In this document: piece after piece, positions 1-9,390 of the stretch
How the letters are laid out: every line of letters starts with the position of its first letter
Numbering within the stretch: position 1 is the stretch's first letter
Assembly (NCBI GenBank): GCA_001687465.1
Contig: LVLI01002349.1
Location: 1 to 20,186, forward strand
DNA length: 20,186 nt
Direction: 5' to 3'
DNA from: Halocafeteria seosinensis
Lineage: Eukaryota; Sar; Bigyra; Bicosoecida
Translations under genes and position numbers: made by a program
Notes under the pieces: generated by a model
Seen by the model: the letters and a program-made list of their open reading frames with translations, nothing else
Told to the model about the DNA's origin: nothing
The model's database searches: none

Positions 1-1084
1 AATCTTGAGCTCCCGAAGAGCACGCTGCAAGATTCTACAAATCGCGTGATGCCGCTTGGTTCTCAGAGCCGCCGATCCCTCCGCCGCACAACTCAGGGCA
101 TGATGAACTAATTCATCCACACGACTATGTCCACAGCAATTCCCTACCTCCTGAGCTTAACCAGTGCTGTGTTCCCCCACGGCGCATGTCAGCAAGGCTG
201 CAGGAACAGCGGGCCCGTCGCTGCTTAACACGGGCGCTTACCGCTCCTCGTTAAGAGGATGTGGTCAACTTCCCGGCCGGTGGGCTATCTGTCACATTTG
301 TGTGTGTCATTGGCTTCGTCTCGCTTCAGATTTCCAAATGTCATTCACATAGAGACTTTAAACTGGAAGGAAGTGAACGGGAAAGTGTGGAAACCTCGGG
401 GTCAACTGGAACGAACTTCCAAGCGAGTAGTGGTATTGTTGATTACAGGTATACAGCCTTTAATAATGTACTCACCGCTAGACATACGATAAATATAAAA
501 TAGTTAAAGCATGGATTCATTCCGGTTTTGGTAGCCTCTTGGCCTGTATCAGGCATACATGTATCCCGTACAGAAGTCAACGTCCGCGTGAACGTCGGGT
601 GGATGCAGTTCCGACTGACCTAAAATGCTTGAGAACACTCTGTCAGAGACATGCTAGTTGAGTGAGCACTTCAGCAGTGTATGATATTACCTTTGTATTC
701 CATATAATGACGGAGACGAGACGGTTTTTGGGTGCAAACGCTACTGCAGTAGTAAGTACACACGTGGTGGTAAATACGTAGGTAATGTATTATTTATGGC
801 CAACCCGATGACAATTTACCATTAGCAACGACCACATTGATGTACAGTGCAGGACGTGAGGAGGTAAAAAGCATGATTCTACATGAGTTATAGTACCCAG
901 TAACGGCTCCTGGAATAGCTTCGGCAGTTTTGAGTTGGTTTCGTGTTCGATAGTTGTACCAACCATACTGTTACCAGAATTATTGGATTCCTCGTTCGTG
1001 ATGTGTATTCACGAGAGCTGCACGTACACTTTATTGTATAAGTTGTACAATATGAGACATCTGCCATTGGCTGATAGATACCAG
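1..1084. other. No convincing gene (intergenic)
   Basis: I see no convincing gene here. The open frames are short, mostly begin at GTG or TTG rather than ATG, overlap one another and show no recognisable domain, signal peptide or splice-site pattern. The base composition is mixed and there is no obvious tandem repeat. The segment may be the 3' flank of the decayed GH25 fragment that begins near 1085, or the flank of a gene outside the window. Confidence 0.5.
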
Positions 1085-1146
1085 CCAAGGTTGACCGCTC
1101 GCCAATAGTCGTGGTTTACCATAGCCACGGTGCTCAAATTCCTGTT
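1085..1146 (-). pseudogene. Decayed fragment of the GH25-like gene C-terminus
   Basis: On the minus strand this stretch encodes the peptide AMVNHDYWRAVNL. It is nearly the same as AMVNYDYWPDANL at the C-terminal end of the intact GH25-like gene just upstream (1250-1998). Similarity at the DNA level is roughly three quarters over about 40 bases. Outside this stretch I cannot align the surrounding frame (about 1009-1242) to the family. The fragment therefore looks like the remnant of a third tandem copy, or a partial duplication of the last exon. Similarity to the neighbour is seen directly; the origin by tandem duplication is inferred. Confidence 0.5.
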
Positions 1147-1249
1147 CCAGTAGCCCCAACGCACGCATGATTCCTTACTAGGACAACGGAAAACATATTT
1201 CTGTCTAATTGCTGGATACGTGGCTCCAGACATTCCACTCATGGGAGTG

Positions 1250-2077
1250 CTATCTAAATTTGCTACTCTTGCTTGCTAGCTTCGAGTCTAGGTTTGCGTC
1301 TGGCCAATAATCATAGTTGACCATAGCTGACAAAAATTCCTTGTGTTGTAGGTATTGCTTGTAGGTAACGTTTGACCAGCCACCGAAGTCAGGTACAACA
1401 GTCGAGGTTTCCCCATCGAGGAGAATGTTCCACAAGCGCATGCCTTGAGCGGCGGGCCAGCTCCAATCTCCTACAAGGTCTAGCCACGAGAGAGAGAAGG
1501 TCCTGATCCCGAGGGAATCAAACGGGAGCTTAGTGGAACTTTGGAGCTCCTGAATTAGCTCTTTCAGGAATAATCTGTTCACGGACACAGGACCAGGCCA
1601 GTATTCGGCATAAGATACATCCACCCAAATCCAGTTGAGGCTATCGATTGGAACATTTGACAGTGCTTTGCCAATTTGATCTTTTGGATTCCCGTTGCGG
1701 CCATTCGCGATGAGTAGGAGATCTGCGCGATACTCCATGCTACTGGAGAACACATGTTTTACGTTGGACACACAAAGTGGGTCTTGGGTGTTATCTGGCA
1801 GCAAGCAAGGAATTACTGCCTGATCAACGCCGCTTTCGTGCATTCCGTTGAAACGTATCGTTGAAACATTTTGCCCTGGCCAGAGGTCCACTGTATTCGA
1901 TAATCGCGGGTCCACAGTTCGCTGCCATTGTTTGGCGTAGGCTTGAGTGCTGCCGGTGACAACTAGTACTGCTATCGCGCCTGCCGCATGGAACAACCCT
2001 CATAGATTTACTTTACATTGCACATTACCATATAGACGTAGGTACGTACAGCAAAAGATAGCTTGATACAATTGCAT
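1250..2077 (-). CDS. Secreted GH25 lysozyme-like protein, copy 1 (probable pseudoenzyme)
   Basis: The main exon (1250-1998) encodes a GH25-like (muramidase fold) protein. Landmarks are NTVDLWPGQNVST (first catalytic-type Asp, residue 47 in my model), a DP.CVSNVK segment, WIWVDVSYAEYW (second Asp, residue 136) and GIRTFSLSWLDLVGDW, then LWNILLDG and FGGWSNVTYKQY near the C-terminus. This order matches nematode and amoebozoan GH25 lysozymes. In those, the second motif is normally Asp-x-Glu; here it is Asp-Val-Ser, so the catalytic Glu is absent. No ATG lies in frame at the start of the main exon; a TGA precedes it. I propose a short first exon 2050-2077 (MQLYQAIFC) and a 51-nt GTACGT...ATGAG intron, giving a 258-aa protein with a signal peptide. 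The neighbouring paralogue supports this, because its equivalent exon also ends in IFC with the same phase. The family call is firm; the first exon is a model. It could also be a pseudogene that has lost its start. Confidence 0.72.
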
Positions 2078-2225
2078 TGTTTCCTGCGGCTGAGATCTGC
2101 GAAACAATATACAACACACAAGGCCGTCAAAATGTAGACTTTCTGCAGTACTACCACGCACGAGAGACGGTCTAATAACAGCGCATCAACCTTTACATTC
2201 ACGTTTAAGACATCCTTCAGCTTGC

Positions 2226-2495
2226 CTGTCTCTTAGGTGTTCTTCCTTAGTTTAGTCGCTAGGATCCTCGGGATTTTCAAATTACGATCCTGATTCCACC
2301 AACGTTCACCTACAGGACCATAAGATGTTCTTGCTTGGTCCGTAGGATCTTCGAGATCAGCAAATTCCGATCCTGATTCCCCAAAACTTTCAACTATAGG
2401 ACCATTAGGTGTTCTTCCTTGGTCGCTAGGATTTTTGGGATCAGCAAATTCCGATCCGGATCCCACCAACATTCACCTACAGGACCATCAAAGTG
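2226..2495 (-). repeat. Degenerate tandem repeat, three copies, 84-88 bp unit
   Basis: Three head-to-tail copies start at equivalent points (TGTTCTT at 2238, 2326 and 2410), so the spacings are 88 and 84 bp. Shared landmarks are a GCTAGGAT or CGTAGGAT block, CAAATTCCGATCC or a variant, CCACCAA, and CTACAGGACCAT. On the minus strand one frame stays open for about 79 codons across the copies and gives a 28-residue unit with SGSEFAD...DPTDQ...GPV. No ATG begins this frame and I recognise no domain. It may be a minisatellite or the remains of a repetitive protein exon. Confidence 0.7.
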
Positions 2496-3093
2496 GCTCA
2501 CAAGACACAACGTACGTACCTTACGAGAATGTAGAATAACGAAAAGGAACAATAGCTGCTCGTCTCGATTCAATAATTATAGAAGTGCGGTTGTACAACA
2601 TTGAATTTGCGTTCGGGAACTTCGGTTGGCTTCGCGGAAGTTCAACTTCATGTCATGGTCATTCAAAAAATACCGGAAGTCTCATACAGGCTGTTCCGAC
2701 AGTGATTCTTAGCATCGTTTAGTTAGAATTATCCGTTCAGATAGCATGTTCTGTCTGCTTTGGCTGACATCTACTCAGGATAACTGGGGAGCGTTCACAG
2801 TTCCTGTTCGGGGACTTCTTTTGTCTTCGGGACACTTCACTGACACATTATTCAACAGCTGTAGCAGGTATAAGCTTTGGTATCTATCTACATTTCTGTG
2901 CGACGCATAGTCCCACTTGGCGCGACGCGCTTGGTTTAACAGGATCAAATGTCGAGTACTTGGGTACACAGATATAACATGTCCTAAACAGGGAATTATA
3001 TAACAGACGAAAGGTAATCACGAACTGGTTTGGTGCGAAAGATAATAGATATTGTGCATTCTCATCTATACCTTGCTCATGATCACGTGCTAT
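2496..3093. other. Intergenic, no gene recognised
   Basis: I find no ORF with an ATG and recognisable content. The segment contains a perfect 7-bp inverted repeat GAACTTC...GAAGTTC (2617-2623 and 2637-2643, 13-nt loop). A diverged, related sequence lies at about 2806-2838. It forms the 3' flank of GH25-like copy 2. Nothing else stands out. Confidence 0.45.
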
Positions 3094-3938
3094 CTAAGCA
3101 GTTTTGTCTTTCGAATCCTTGGATATATTCCACTCCGACTCCAATGCTGGCCATACGTCAAAGTTAACCTGAGTCGATTCAAACGTCTTTGCCAGCAAGA
3201 ATTGCTTATAGGTGACGGTGTTCCAGCCTCCAAAATTCACCGCAGTTGTTTCTGCATCGCCGTCCAAAAGAACGTGCCACAACCTCATTCCTTGATTAGA
3301 TGGTGACGTCCAATCTCCCATGAGGTCAATCCAAGAGTTGTAAAACGTTCTAATGCCCAGGTAACTCCCGCCGTTCCCTGTGACCTTCTGGACTTCCTGT
3401 ATTATATCCCCCAAGAACGCTTGGCTGGATGAAGCAGGGCCAGGCCAGTATGCGGCATATGACACATCAATCCAAATCCAACCTACGGACTCCCATGGGA
3501 CGTTTGCCAACCCGTTGTCCACTTGCTCTTTGGCGTGTCCATACCTTGCATTTGGGACAAGCAGGATGTCCGAAATCTTGGACAATTTGCTTGCCATGGA
3601 GTTCTTGATATTGGGGACACAACTCGGGTCTTGGGTATTGTCAGGCAGCAAACAAGGGATCACAACCTGATTTACTCCACCATCGTGCATGCTATTAAAC
3701 GTGCTTGTGGATACGTTCTGGTTTGGCCAAAGATCTACTGTGTTTGAGACCAGAGAGCTCGAGCGAGGACTTCGGAGCAGCTGTCTGGCTCGCGTCTCCA
3801 CGGCCATGCTGGCCGCTAGCACTGCGCCTGAGGTAAACACACTCAACAATAACGATACGATATCAAGTGTGATTGACACTGTGCACCATCAGCAGATGAG
3901 AACGCACCACAAAAAATTGTTTGGGAGAAATGCTTCAT
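3094..3938 (-). CDS. Secreted GH25 lysozyme-like protein, copy 2 (probable pseudoenzyme)
   Basis: This is a paralogue of the gene at 1250-2077 in the same orientation. The main exon (3094-3878) carries a hydrophobic signal-peptide core (LLLSVFTSGAVLAAS), NTVDLWPNQNVST (Asp 59 in the model), DPSCVPNIKN, WIWIDVSYAAYW (Asp 148), GIRTFYNSWIDLMGDW, LWHVLLDG and FGGWNTVTYKQF. The order fits GH25 lysozymes of the nematode and amoeba type. The Glu expected two residues after Asp 148 is Ser 150, as in copy 1, so hydrolase activity is doubtful. The frame has a TGA upstream and no ATG before the signal core. The best start is an ATG at 3938 in a short exon (3908-3938, MKHFSQTIFC). It joins in phase 1 through a GTGCGT...CACAG intron of only 29 nt, giving 271 aa. 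If such a small intron is not spliced in this organism, the gene carries a frameshift and is broken. The C-terminus is Lys/Asp-rich. Confidence 0.75.
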
Positions 3939-4529
3939 CGTGTTCCTACAGAGCTGAGAAACGACAATCGGGATCTCTTCAAGATTCTCTTGTCTTGGAT
4001 CCAGACTCTCAATGAAACGAAGTGGTTGGATAGTATCTTAGAATGAGACAAGCACGTGACAACTTCCTCAAAGACAAACTTTACCCAATTCTGTCCTTGG
4101 AAACAAGTTGCTACAACAGTGTGTGTATATGTATGCTGCGAAATGCCTCCGGCCCCGAACCGCACCTACCCCCTTCAAGCTGATACTGTACCACGCTGCA
4201 ACAGCGTCGCAGTTACGAAGTTGGACACGCATCCCTGCGTTGCATGCTACGTCTACAGCGTTACTCGACAATGCTCGTGGACGCTGCATTATACTTATCT
4301 CTGGAGTCTGAACTTCCCACACTACCGAAATCATTGATAGTTTACCACCGTCAAGATTCCTGGGCTCGAACTCGGTCAAAGTTGCCCCCCAAAAAAGCCA
4401 AACTTGACTTTGGCCAGAGGAACTGTCTCCAAACAATATGGTCCTCTAGCGTATTATTGTTCGTGTATACCAGGAGGACAAGTAACAGTAGTATCTGTGT
4501 AGAATATACTTCGTCATAGTTGTGATTGA
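3939..4529. other. Divergent intergenic region
   Basis: This separates GH25-like copy 2 (minus) from the CNNM gene (plus), so it should hold both promoters. Open frames on both strands (for example 4068-4436 minus and 4056-4337 plus) overlap each other, lack recognisable domains and look like chance. I see no clear TATA box or conserved motif. Confidence 0.4.
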
Positions 4530-6991
4530 ATGACAGGGGAGCATCATGCCAAGCGCCGCCCGGTGCCGGAAGCGACTACCCTCCGTCTTGGTCACTACGA
4601 TTATACGTCCCGCCAGAGGCGCAGTCTCGCCGCTGGTCTTTTGTGCGTGACGGGGCTCATCCTCTTCGCCCCTTTGTGCTTGTACGGAGAGAATGGAGGC
4701 TTGCGGTCATCGCCTATGGGGGTCCGAGGAAGTCACAGTGAAGCGCGGTTCTTGGAAAGTAGTCCTGGCGCTGGAGAGCAAGTTATACGTATAGGAGCCA
4801 TTGTTTTATTGGTCTGTTTTTCAGCGGGATTTTCGGGCCTCACCTTGGGGATGATGGGATTGGATACGAACCAGCTCAAGGTACAGTAAATGGGGGTGCA
4901 AACACGAGGATGTCAGCCTCACGTACACCATTTGAAATCCGCAGATTGTGAAAGAAGCAGGATCACCACAGGAAAGGGAATATGCGTCCCGGATTTGGCC
5001 TGTGAGACAGAATGGGAATCTCCTACTATGTACACTGCTTTTGGGTAATGTCGCAGTCAACGCGCTGTTGTCGATTCTCATGGCTGGTCTAACCAATGGT
5101 ACGTAGTGGGTGGACCGAGGCTCCCTATGCAAACTATCACCTTAGATATTGAAGATTACAGGGATGGTGGGTTTCCTGTCGTCAACGGCTGCCATCACTA
5201 TATTTGGTGAAATCATGCCTCAAGCGTTTTGTTCACGCTATGCACTGTGTATGTACTTTTCCCCTCATTTGTGTGATCAACTTACCTAGTTTTATTTTTT
5301 CGATATGTTCGCTGGAAATTCAGATCTTGGATCTAAAGCTGTACCGATAGTAAAGGTGATAATCGTTTTGCTATTTCTCTTAACAAAACCATTGTCCATG
5401 ATTCTTGACAAGATGCTTGGAGAAGAAGTCGGCAAAGTGTACTCAAAGGAGGAAGTAAGATACAGTGTTAAGGAGTAGTGCATACACTATTGCAAGATTT
5501 CCCCATTTTGTCTCCACAGTTTGACACACTTATCGCGGCACACACGGAAACACTTTCAGCTGATCGGAGAAGGATAATGCAAGGTGCGCTAAAATATGGA
5601 GAACGCCCGGTTTCTTCCTCGATGACCCCACGGAGCGAAATCTTCGCTCTGCATCGTACTGATCGCTTAAGTTTTGACGTTCTCTCTGACATATTCGAAA
5701 AAGGGTACAGTCGGGTGCCCGTATGGGATGAAGAAGAAAAGAGTTTTGTGGGGCTCTTGTACGCGAAAGACTTGATGCTCCTAACACCCAAGGATGAAGT
5801 GCCAGTGATGACCGTGATTTCGTTCTTCCAGAGAGAATTCGTGCCTGTAGTAGATAAGGATGATAATCTTGAAACTGCTTTGAAAGTTCTTAATGATGCC
5901 CAAATTCACTTTGCTGCTGTGAGGGATGTCGACGACTCTGACTCTGAGCGGGATCCTGTGTACACTATTGTTGGATGTGTAACTTTGGAGGATATAATGG
6001 AAGAAATCCTGCAAATGGAAGTTGAAGATGAATTTGATGCCGAAGCGAAGCGTAAGTATAAGCAAGTCTTTTAGTGACTGTCTGCATGAAATTGTCAGAG
6101 CTTAGCCCTGCAGAGCAACAAGGAAACAAACTCGCCGATGAACAAGCGCGACACACAAAGAAGAAAATTGATCGTAATAGGTTAAAATTATTGGACATCT
6201 CGGAATCACGTAATAATCTACCGCAAAGTATGATTCGAGCTATTACGGCAACCCTATTTGAGATAGTACCGCAGTTACGAAAGCCCGATCGGGATGGAAA
6301 CGTGCTATCGTTTAAGGCTCTATGTTCCTTAGTTAGTTCTTCTCCCGTTCTTCGCTTATCGAACCCGATAGTCTCGAGAACCCCATCGAATCATCCCGTA
6401 ACGGGTACAACGTTGGAGGAGACTATTGATGGGTATGACGAGTCACCCAATTTTGATCCAAAGGGTGTGCCAGCCGCTTTCTCACGTCATATTGGCGAAG
6501 TTAACAAAGTGTGGCAGAGTGGAGGGTTCTTGCTCGAGAGACGTGCTGAAACTAAGGCTGCCTATATTATTCTGGAGGGATCATTGCTACTGACGAGTGG
6601 TGACGATGAAATTACCTCCGTGAAGCGTTCCTTTGATATTCTTGGTGAAAGAACGCTCCTTCTCCCCCGGGACGAAACGTACAGTACTGACTTTTCCGCG
6701 CGTATCATTTCTAAGAGTGCCACGATCATGAAGATTCAACGAGAAGACTTGATCTCGGCCTACAAGCTCGGTGAAGACGCAGACGAGGCTGGTGAGGATG
6801 AACTAAAACGAACATCTTCCGGAAGCAAGCGGATGTTTTCGCAGGGCACATTCTCGTCGTTGTCGGCTCTGGGTGACCAGCAGGAAGAGTATACAGATGC
6901 TGCTGCAGCACAACATCGTGTCTTTGGGGATACGCCTTCCAAACCGGATACAGAACAACGGCAACCGTTGACTATAGAAGCCGACCAGTGA
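4530..6991 (+). CDS. CNNM: CNNM/Mam3-type membrane protein (DUF21, CBS pair, cNMP-like tail)
   Basis: Six exons (4530-4880, 4945-5098, 5162-5248, 5324-5454, 5520-6051, 6099-6991) are joined by GT-AG introns of 64, 63, 75, 65 and 47 nt. They give 715 aa with all phases consistent. Residues 31-53 form a hydrophobic N-terminal segment. The DUF21 domain begins near residue 87 (CFSAGFSGLTLGMMGLD) and includes LLLGNVAVNALLSILMAG, the conserved FGEIMPQAFCSRYAL and a last helix (VKVIIVLLFLLTKPLS). Next come the IMQGAL linker and a CBS pair (about 274-410; V..SMTPRSEIFAL, GYSRVPV, GLLYAKDLM, CVTLEDIMEEIL). The tail (about 550-640) has the cyclic-nucleotide-binding-like fold seen in animal CNNMs (GGFLLERR, AAYIILEGSLLL). 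CNNM proteins are linked to magnesium homeostasis at membranes, and the CBS pair binds Mg-ATP in known members; whether they transport directly is debated. The first in-frame ATG was chosen. The 3' end faces the ubiquitin-eS30 gene. Confidence 0.92.
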
Positions 6992-7267
6992 TTTTTTCTT
7001 TTCTCTCTTTCTTGCTTAATGCACCCGATTCCTAGTCGGCAGTTTGTATCTTAGTTAGTGTTGTTTGTTACATTGATTAAGAAGAGGGTTACGGATACCC
7101 GTTGGTACCACCTTGTGTGAAAGCTATACTGCTACCATCCAGCCTTGCTCTCTCATTTCGCGATTTCTACGCCCCTTGGAGGAAAACTGGTGTATAAATG
7201 AATCCCTCTGTTGGATGATAGATAACAAAACGAGAGATTGAACAAATACTAACAAGCCAGTAGTTTT
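6992..7267. other. Convergent 3' flanks of CNNM and ubiquitin-eS30
   Basis: A short spacer between two convergent stop codons, opening with a T-rich run just after the CNNM stop. It must contain both polyadenylation regions. I see no ORF, repeat or RNA gene. Confidence 0.5.
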
Positions 7268-7769
<502 letters not shown>

Positions 7770-8412
7770 TTTGATTGGCTTCTTGAAGGCTTACAGACGC
7801 TATGAACGCAATCGCTAGCACACAGCAGCTTTCTCCTTGACTATACGTTTCAATAGTCTGCAGTACGCATATCATTCAGAGTATTAATACACTGTGATAG
7901 AGCTCATTTTATACACACAGACACCTCCTTCCCTGCCCAGGTCCCCGCGAAAACCTTTTTTGTTATTTCACGGACCAGGGGTGCCTTTGGGGTGTGCCAG
8001 CCCCGGAGGTCGCCCTATACGACCCACCCCCACCTCTTTTGTCGTTTCCCACAGGGGGGCGAAAGGGAGGCAAGCAAGTTCGTGCCCAAGCTCTTCAAAA
8101 CAGCGCTCATTTGAAGAAGCAGAACGAGCTGCATCATTGGAAACAGATGACTTACCTGTATCGTATGGAATGAGTGGCTCAGGCTCACAATGTCCCCTCT
8201 TCTCGTGGTTGTAGCAAAGATCACACTTCCTTTCCTTCCGAACAAACATTTCGTCTACTTGAAGTTGCAGACTTCAACATGGGGATCTGAGGAATCCTAG
8301 AGGTCGCATCAATGTTAATTAAACGTACACAACAGTGTGTGTTTGATGTTGGGAATGCGCTCGTCTGTTTCAAGTGTGCTTCCTCCCGGCGTGGCTGTGC
8401 GCATCGGCAAAG
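7770..8412. other. Divergent promoter region with a G/C-run segment
   Basis: This lies between the ubiquitin-eS30 start (minus) and the start of the 170-aa membrane protein (plus), so it should carry both promoters. The part at about 7975-8075 is richer in G and C runs than its surroundings. A minus-strand frame with a true ATG at 8249 crosses it and is listed separately as a doubtful gene. I recognise no RNA gene. Confidence 0.45.
7968..8249 (-). CDS. Doubtful small ORF with Cys/His cluster
   Basis: An ATG-initiated frame of 93 codons. Its N-terminus is basic and then shows CDLCYNHEKRGHC, a spacing that could bind a metal. After codon 31 there is a perfect donor-like GTAAGT (8155 downward), followed by CAG 27 nt later. 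Removing those 27 nt would keep the frame. The C-terminal third runs through the G/C-run segment and looks low in information. No family is recognised. The ORF sits inside the presumed shared promoter of the two flanking genes, which argues against it. It may be a first exon, an upstream transcript or chance. Confidence 0.22.
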   Translation of the reverse strand: MFVRKERKCDLCYNHEKRGHCEPEPLIPYDTGKSSVSNDAARSASSNERCFEELGHELACLPFAPLWETTKEVGVGRIGRPPGLAHPKGTPGP

Positions 8413-8992
8413 ATGCCGAGTTTCGGCCAGTACATGCGTGGGAATCCTCATTTCGCGCAAGCCGTGTGGATGATGGCCATCGGAGTGCTTCCCGCCACTG
8501 TCTATATGATGGTCATTGCACCGTCGGACCAAGAGAAAAGAAAGCGAAATGTAGGTTAAGTCTCGGAGGTGCAAAAAAATTAGCGGGTATATCATTGAGT
8601 TTCGTCTGTCATGACAGATTGAACGGGATCCTGACCCGGAGCATTCCAGGAAGCGAGCCAAGGAATTCGGTGCCCTGTTGAAATCCAAGGAGAATAAGGA
8701 CATGGATCCCATCTACCATGATCTCATTCGGGGCGGTGCGTCGAGCAAACCGAGGCGCAAACAAGCCGTGTATGGTAAATTAGGCTCTTTGGAAACAGAC
8801 CAACGCGACATTGAATTGGCCAAATCGCTGGGAATTGACGTCTCTGAAGAGAAATACCAAACAATGCGCGATCAGCAAGACGGGCCTCAACAGATGGAAG
8901 ATAAGAATAGCAGAACTCCCCAGGATAAATCGACAACAACGACTCCGAACAATGCCTCCCAACGGAAGCGTCAACCCAGGGAGCAAGGTTGA
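8413..8992 (+). CDS. Small single-pass membrane protein, unknown
   Basis: Exon 1 (8413-8550) and exon 2 (8618-8992) are joined in phase 0 across a 67-nt GTAGGT...GACAG intron, giving 170 aa. The N-terminus has no classical signal peptide. A hydrophobic helix runs from about residue 17 to 36 (AVWMMAIGVLPATVYMMVIA), and a basic stretch (KRKRN) follows it. The rest is soluble, charged and Gln/Thr/Lys-rich toward the end, with a conserved-looking middle (MDPIYHDLIRGG, KLGSLETDQRDIELAKSLGI). A short N-terminal helix followed by a charged tail resembles small mitochondrial inner-membrane or assembly proteins, but that is only an inference; I do not recognise the family. The first in-frame ATG was used. 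The gene converges with the dynein chain gene downstream. Confidence 0.72.
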
Positions 8993-9390
8993 TGAGACAC
9001 CTCACTCCTAATACTCACACGATCCATCTGGAGCGACTGTACACTGTCTACCGCTCTCTTCCTGCCCAAGGAAATATACTGGAAGTGAGCGAATTGGTGC
9101 GTGAATAAGAAAACCTGCTCCTTCAGACCAAGACCACACGGTGGCACTTCGTGACTACTGACGTCATTGAAAGGCTGATGGAAACAAGTAACGTTGGAAC
9201 TGGAAGCAACTATTCAAAATGGATATAAAAGTGGTACTTGAATTAACAGTAATGAAAGTAGGGCGTTGTGAAGTTGGAAAGATGCACAAAACGTGTCTGT
9301 GCGTGTGTGCCATTCTTAGCTCAAGAGAAAATTGTTGGGAGAGATAGCACACTTTTTTGCTCCGTTGAAAGAAGCAACTGAGCACACTAA
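8993..9390. other. Convergent 3' flanks, no gene
   Basis: This lies between the stop of the 170-aa protein (plus) and the stop of the dynein intermediate chain (minus). Frames here are short and without recognisable content. It should contain both transcript ends. No repeat or RNA gene is seen. Confidence 0.5.

Noticed and set aside
3380-3747. Plus-strand frames opposite GH25-like copy 2
   Set aside because: They are antisense shadows of a gene with clear family motifs and have no recognisable content.
4355-4385. GAGTTCGAGCCC on the minus strand, resembling a tRNA T-arm
   Set aside because: The T stem does not pair properly and no matching D, anticodon or acceptor arms are found.
5099-5155. 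Alternative acceptor CCTTAG at 5145 for CNNM intron 2
   Set aside because: It would put the next exon out of frame with the conserved GEIMPQ region; the ATTACAG acceptor ending at 5161 keeps the frame and restores the expected sequence.
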